Source of the DNA: Chloroflexota bacterium
Lineage (GTDB): Bacteria > Chloroflexota > Anaerolineae > Aggregatilineales > Phototrophicaceae
DNA: 7,554 bases
Assembly (NCBI GenBank): GCA_003242205.1
Contig: QGUR01000224.1
Span: forward strand, 1 to 7,554
Direction: 5' to 3'
This document shows positions 5,331 through 7,554 of the stretch, one piece after another. The notes under the pieces were generated by a model. It was not told the origin of the DNA. It searched no databases and was given only the letters and a program-made list of their open reading frames with translations. The first letter of the stretch is position 1. Each line of letters begins with the position of its first letter. The position numbers were made by a program, and so were the translations under genes.

Positions 5331-6356
5331 ATGCGTAAAAAGCTGAGTATTTTTCTTGCTCTTGCACTGATGACGCTCCTGTCCGTTCAGGTCGCGGTCA
5401 TGCAGGGGGACGAACTGGGGTCTGAATCGAACCCGATTCAGGTGTACTTCGTTCCGTCCGTCGAGGCGCAGACGATCATTAGCGGTGGCGAGGTAATGGC
5501 GCAGGCGCTGGAAGAGGCGACCGGCCTGAAGTTCGAAGTGGCCGTGCCGACGTCGTATGCGGCGACGGTCGAGGCCATGTGCGCTTCACCGGAAAATTCG
5601 ATGGGCTTCATTCCCGCCGCCGGTTACGTGATTGCCAACAATCGCTGTGGCGTTCAGGTGGCTGCCGCCGCCGTCCGTAACGGCTGGCCGGTTTACTGGG
5701 CCGCCTATCTGGTTCGCCGCGACAGCGATATTTACGTGCTGGGCGATCTGGAAGGCCGTACCTGGGCATATCCTGACGCCGGTTCGACTTCGGGCTTCGT
5801 TGTGCCGTCGGTCGAACTGCAGGCTGCAGGCATTACGCCGGGCGACACGGTTGAAACCGGTGGTCATAACCAGACGGTTCTGGCTGTCTACAACGGCGAG
5901 GCCGACTTTGGCACGGTCTTCTTCAGCCCGCCGCTGCTGCCGGGCGCGCCATGGCGCATTGGCGACCTTCCCGAACCGTACGATCTCTCGGTTGACGAGT
6001 CGTACATCGGTGAGGATGGCAACCTGTATGTTGGTGAAGTCCGCATCATGGACGCGCGCGCCAACGTGCGTGAGACGGCTCCCGACGTGGTCGATCAGGT
6101 TCGTATCCTTGCTCTGACTTCGCCGATCCCGAACGACACGCTCAGTTTCGGCCCCGAATTCCCCGAAGACCTGCGCCAGCAGATTGTGGACGCGCTGCTT
6201 GAGTTCTCGCAGACCGAAGCGTGGGAACAGTCGATCGGCGGCCAGGACTTCTATGACTGGTCGAGCCTTGAGCCGATTACCGACGCGGCATATAACCCCG
6301 TTCGCCAGCAGTTCGAGATCCTCGGTCTGACCGAAGCGGACATTTTCGGCGGCTGA
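5331..6356 (+). CDS. phnD: Phosphate/phosphite/phosphonate ABC transporter substrate-binding protein
   Basis: The 341-residue protein starts with MRKKLSIFLALALMTLLSVQ, a typical export signal. The mature part is a type II periplasmic-binding fold of the PhnD family, which captures phosphonates, phosphite or phosphate outside the cell and hands them to the membrane permease. Family landmarks in order: IQVYFVPSVEAQ (first strand), SYAATVEAM, an anion-site-type segment DAGSTSGFVVPS at 149-160 (family form: D--StSGyl-P), GGHNQTVLAVYNGEADFG at 177-194, and TSPIPNDT at 263-270. C84 and C106 could form a disulfide. There is no lipobox cysteine near the signal, although a cell without an outer membrane would normally need to anchor such a protein. 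The ligand cannot be deduced from sequence. It is followed by genes for the ATPase and permease of the same transporter. Confidence 0.92.
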   Translation: MRKKLSIFLALALMTLLSVQVAVMQGDELGSESNPIQVYFVPSVEAQTIISGGEVMAQALEEATGLKFEVAVPTSYAATVEAMCASPENSMGFIPAAGYVIANNRCGVQVAAAAVRNGWPVYWAAYLVRRDSDIYVLGDLEGRTWAYPDAGSTSGFVVPSVELQAAGITPGDTVETGGHNQTVLAVYNGEADFGTVFFSPPLLPGAPWRIGDLPEPYDLSVDESYIGEDGNLYVGEVRIMDARANVRETAPDVVDQVRILALTSPIPNDTLSFGPEFPEDLRQQIVDALLEFSQTEAWEQSIGGQDFYDWSSLEPITDAAYNPVRQQFEILGLTEADIFGG

Positions 6357-6390
6357 GAATTCGCGCCGGTTTTATCGAAAAAGGTATACT

Positions 6391-6422
6391 ACGGGCAGGG
6401 GGAAACCTCTGCCCGTCGTTTT
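6391..6422 (+). terminator. Intercistronic hairpin between phnD-like and phnC-like genes
   Basis: ACGGGCAGGGG (6391-6401) pairs with CCTCTGCCCGT (6406-6416) over eleven base pairs with one G-U, closing on a GAAA tetraloop. It is followed by CGTTTTG, a short T-run. It lies 35 bases after the phnD-like stop and 27 before the phnC-like start. It would act as a partial terminator or as an RNA-stabilising 3' end, giving more binding protein than ATPase and permease, as in many ABC importer operons. Confidence 0.75.
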
Positions 6423-6448
6423 GATTATGACCGTAAGGCAGCGAGCGA

Positions 6449-7207
6449 ATGCTCAAAATCGAAAATCTGACGAAAATTTACGATAACGGCTTCAAGGCGC
6501 TGGATAACATCAATCTGGAAATTCCCGATGGCCAGTTTGTGGCGATCATCGGCCTCAGCGGTTCGGGAAAATCGACGCTTTTGCGCTGCATCAACCGGCT
6601 GGTCGAGCCGACCGAAGGCCGGATCACGTGGCGTGGTTTGGACTTGACCGCCGCTTCCGACGAGGAAATGCGCCAGATTCGCCGGCGAATCGGCATGATT
6701 TTTCAGCAGTTCAATCTCGTCAAACGCTCCAGCGTGATCACGAATGTGATGTCGGGCCGGCTTGGCTACATCAATCCGATTTACAGCCTGATCAACTATT
6801 TCCCACGCGCGGAACGCGAGCGCGCGCTCCAGAACCTCGACCGCGTCGGCATTCGCAATCAGGCTTACAAGCGGGCGAGCGAGCTAAGCGGCGGTCAGCA
6901 GCAGCGGGTTGGCATTGCGCGCGCGCTGATGCAGGAGCCGGAACTGATGTTGGCGGACGAGCCGGTCGCCAGCCTGGACCCTGCCACCTCGCATTCCGTC
7001 ATGAAATACCTTGAGGCGCTGAACAAAGAGGACGGCATTACCGTTCTGTGCAGCCTGCACTTTCTCAGCCTCGCGCGCGCCTATTCGGATCGCGTGGTGG
7101 CGTTGAAGGATGGCAAAATCGAATACGATGGATCTCCGGGAGAGATCGATAACGTGCGCTTCAAGCAAATTTACGGCGAAGACGCCGTTGAAGTCGAAAT
7201 TCGCTAG
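6449..7207 (+). CDS. phnC: Phosphonate/phosphite-type ABC transporter ATP-binding protein
   Basis: The 252-residue ABC ATPase is the normal length for PhnC and energises import from the cytoplasmic face. Motifs: Walker A GLSGSGKST at 35-43, Q-loop IFQQFNL at 84-90, signature LSGGQQQR at 146-153, Walker B LMLADEP at 166-172, D-loop SLDPA, H-loop H204 in CSLHF. PhnC-type features are the segment VITNVMSGRLGYINP before the helical insertion and the ending with DGKIEYDGSP. The start has only a modest AAGG (6435-6438). The upstream hairpin may reduce its expression relative to the phnD-like gene. It ends with TAG nine bases before the permease start, so the two are translationally close. Confidence 0.95.
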   Translation: MLKIENLTKIYDNGFKALDNINLEIPDGQFVAIIGLSGSGKSTLLRCINRLVEPTEGRITWRGLDLTAASDEEMRQIRRRIGMIFQQFNLVKRSSVITNVMSGRLGYINPIYSLINYFPRAERERALQNLDRVGIRNQAYKRASELSGGQQQRVGIARALMQEPELMLADEPVASLDPATSHSVMKYLEALNKEDGITVLCSLHFLSLARAYSDRVVALKDGKIEYDGSPGEIDNVRFKQIYGEDAVEVEIR

Positions 7208-7213
7208 GAGGGG
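7206..7213 (+). promoter_or_regulatory. Ribosome binding site overlapping the phnC-like stop codon
   Basis: AGGAGGGG shares its first two bases with the TAG stop of the ATPase gene and lies three bases before TTG 7217. This supports TTG as initiator of the permease, with no nearby in-frame ATG as a competitor, and suggests translational coupling. Confidence 0.7.
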
Positions 7214-7216
7214 CCA

Positions 7217-7554
7217 TTGAACGAAACGCCACAACGTCGGCGTAGCGCGCTGCGGACGCTGCTCATCATACTGGCCGTCGCTGCCGGCTTGCTGATTTAC
7301 TCATATGGCTGGACGGTAACTCGCATTAATCTGGATGAGCCGCAAGAGGAACGGCGGCTGACTAATGTCCAGAATGCGCTGCGCGAGTTGTTGTCCCCAA
7401 ATCTCTTTACTCAGGACTATGAAATCGCCCGGCAAAACGCCGTCATCACCATGGGCGCCTGCCCTGAAGACTTGCCCGCCGAACCGCCGGTGCTGACGGG
7501 CACTGAGCCGGTTGTGGCGGTGTATCCGCCCTGTGGCACGCGGGGCGACAGAAT
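7217..7554 (+). CDS. phnE: Phosphonate/phosphite-type ABC transporter permease, N-terminal part (3' truncated)
   Basis: The frame is open from TTG 7217 to the window edge (112 codons). The protein begins with a basic stretch (QRRRSALR) and one membrane helix (TLLIILAVAAGLLIYSY), followed by GWTVTRINLDEP and a helix ending in LRELLSPNLF. This matches the family pattern of PhnE, where TM1 is followed by 'w--t-inl--L--g----l--mfpPd'. The expected inner-membrane domain with its EAA loop lies beyond the edge. Instead of going straight to TM2, the visible part continues with QNAVITMGACPEDLP and PVVAVYPPCGTRGDR, a strand-rich stretch with two cysteines and a 'P-cG--Gd' turn seen at the start of Ig/IPT-like sandwiches. 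It may be an extracellular insert. The assignment rests on position and the TM1 region. Confidence 0.75.
   Translation, partial: MNETPQRRRSALRTLLIILAVAAGLLIYSYGWTVTRINLDEPQEERRLTNVQNALRELLSPNLFTQDYEIARQNAVITMGACPEDLPAEPPVLTGTEPVVAVYPPCGTRGDR

Overview
The window is about 60% GC, densely coded bacterial DNA. The gene mix suggests a Chloroflexota bacterium of the Anaerolineae/Aggregatilineales kind. It combines a phosphonate/phosphite-type ABC transporter, a multidomain M23 peptidase with a jelly-roll tail, an Arf-like bacterial small GTPase and a J-domain protein fused to an unfamiliar N-terminal region. The taxonomic guess is an inference from gene content, not from a marker gene.

Left part (1-702): the 3' end of an ATP-grasp ligase gene enters from the left edge. 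Its frame is cut by a TAG at 446-448 but continues in the same frame, with a plausible ATP-grasp tail, to 634. A strong hairpin (669-702) separates it from a convergent minus-strand gene (713-1636), a 307-residue protein with a C-terminal J domain. A 246-base divergent spacer follows, and then a secreted M23 (LytM-type) peptidase (1883-3517).

Middle (3604-5099): a Ras/Arf-like small GTPase with clear G1, G3 and G4 motifs precedes a 216-residue protein of unknown function. The 140-base gap between them holds a possible leader ORF that ends in an ATGA overlap with the second gene, and an inverted repeat that could mask that leader's ribosome binding site. This GTPase/partner pair is the least ordinary part of the window.

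Right part (5219-7554): a phn-type ABC transporter operon. It runs from a substrate-binding protein (phnD-like), through a strong hairpin with a GAAA loop, to an ATPase (phnC-like) and the start of a permease gene (phnE-like) that runs off the right edge. The permease begins with a TTG codon behind a strong ribosome binding site. After its first membrane helix it carries a soluble, cysteine-containing stretch that looks like the start of a beta-sandwich insert. Together these genes would bind, energise and import a phosphonate, phosphite or phosphate-like anion. No phosphonate-degrading genes are visible.

No tRNA, rRNA, CRISPR array, insertion sequence or attachment site was found.
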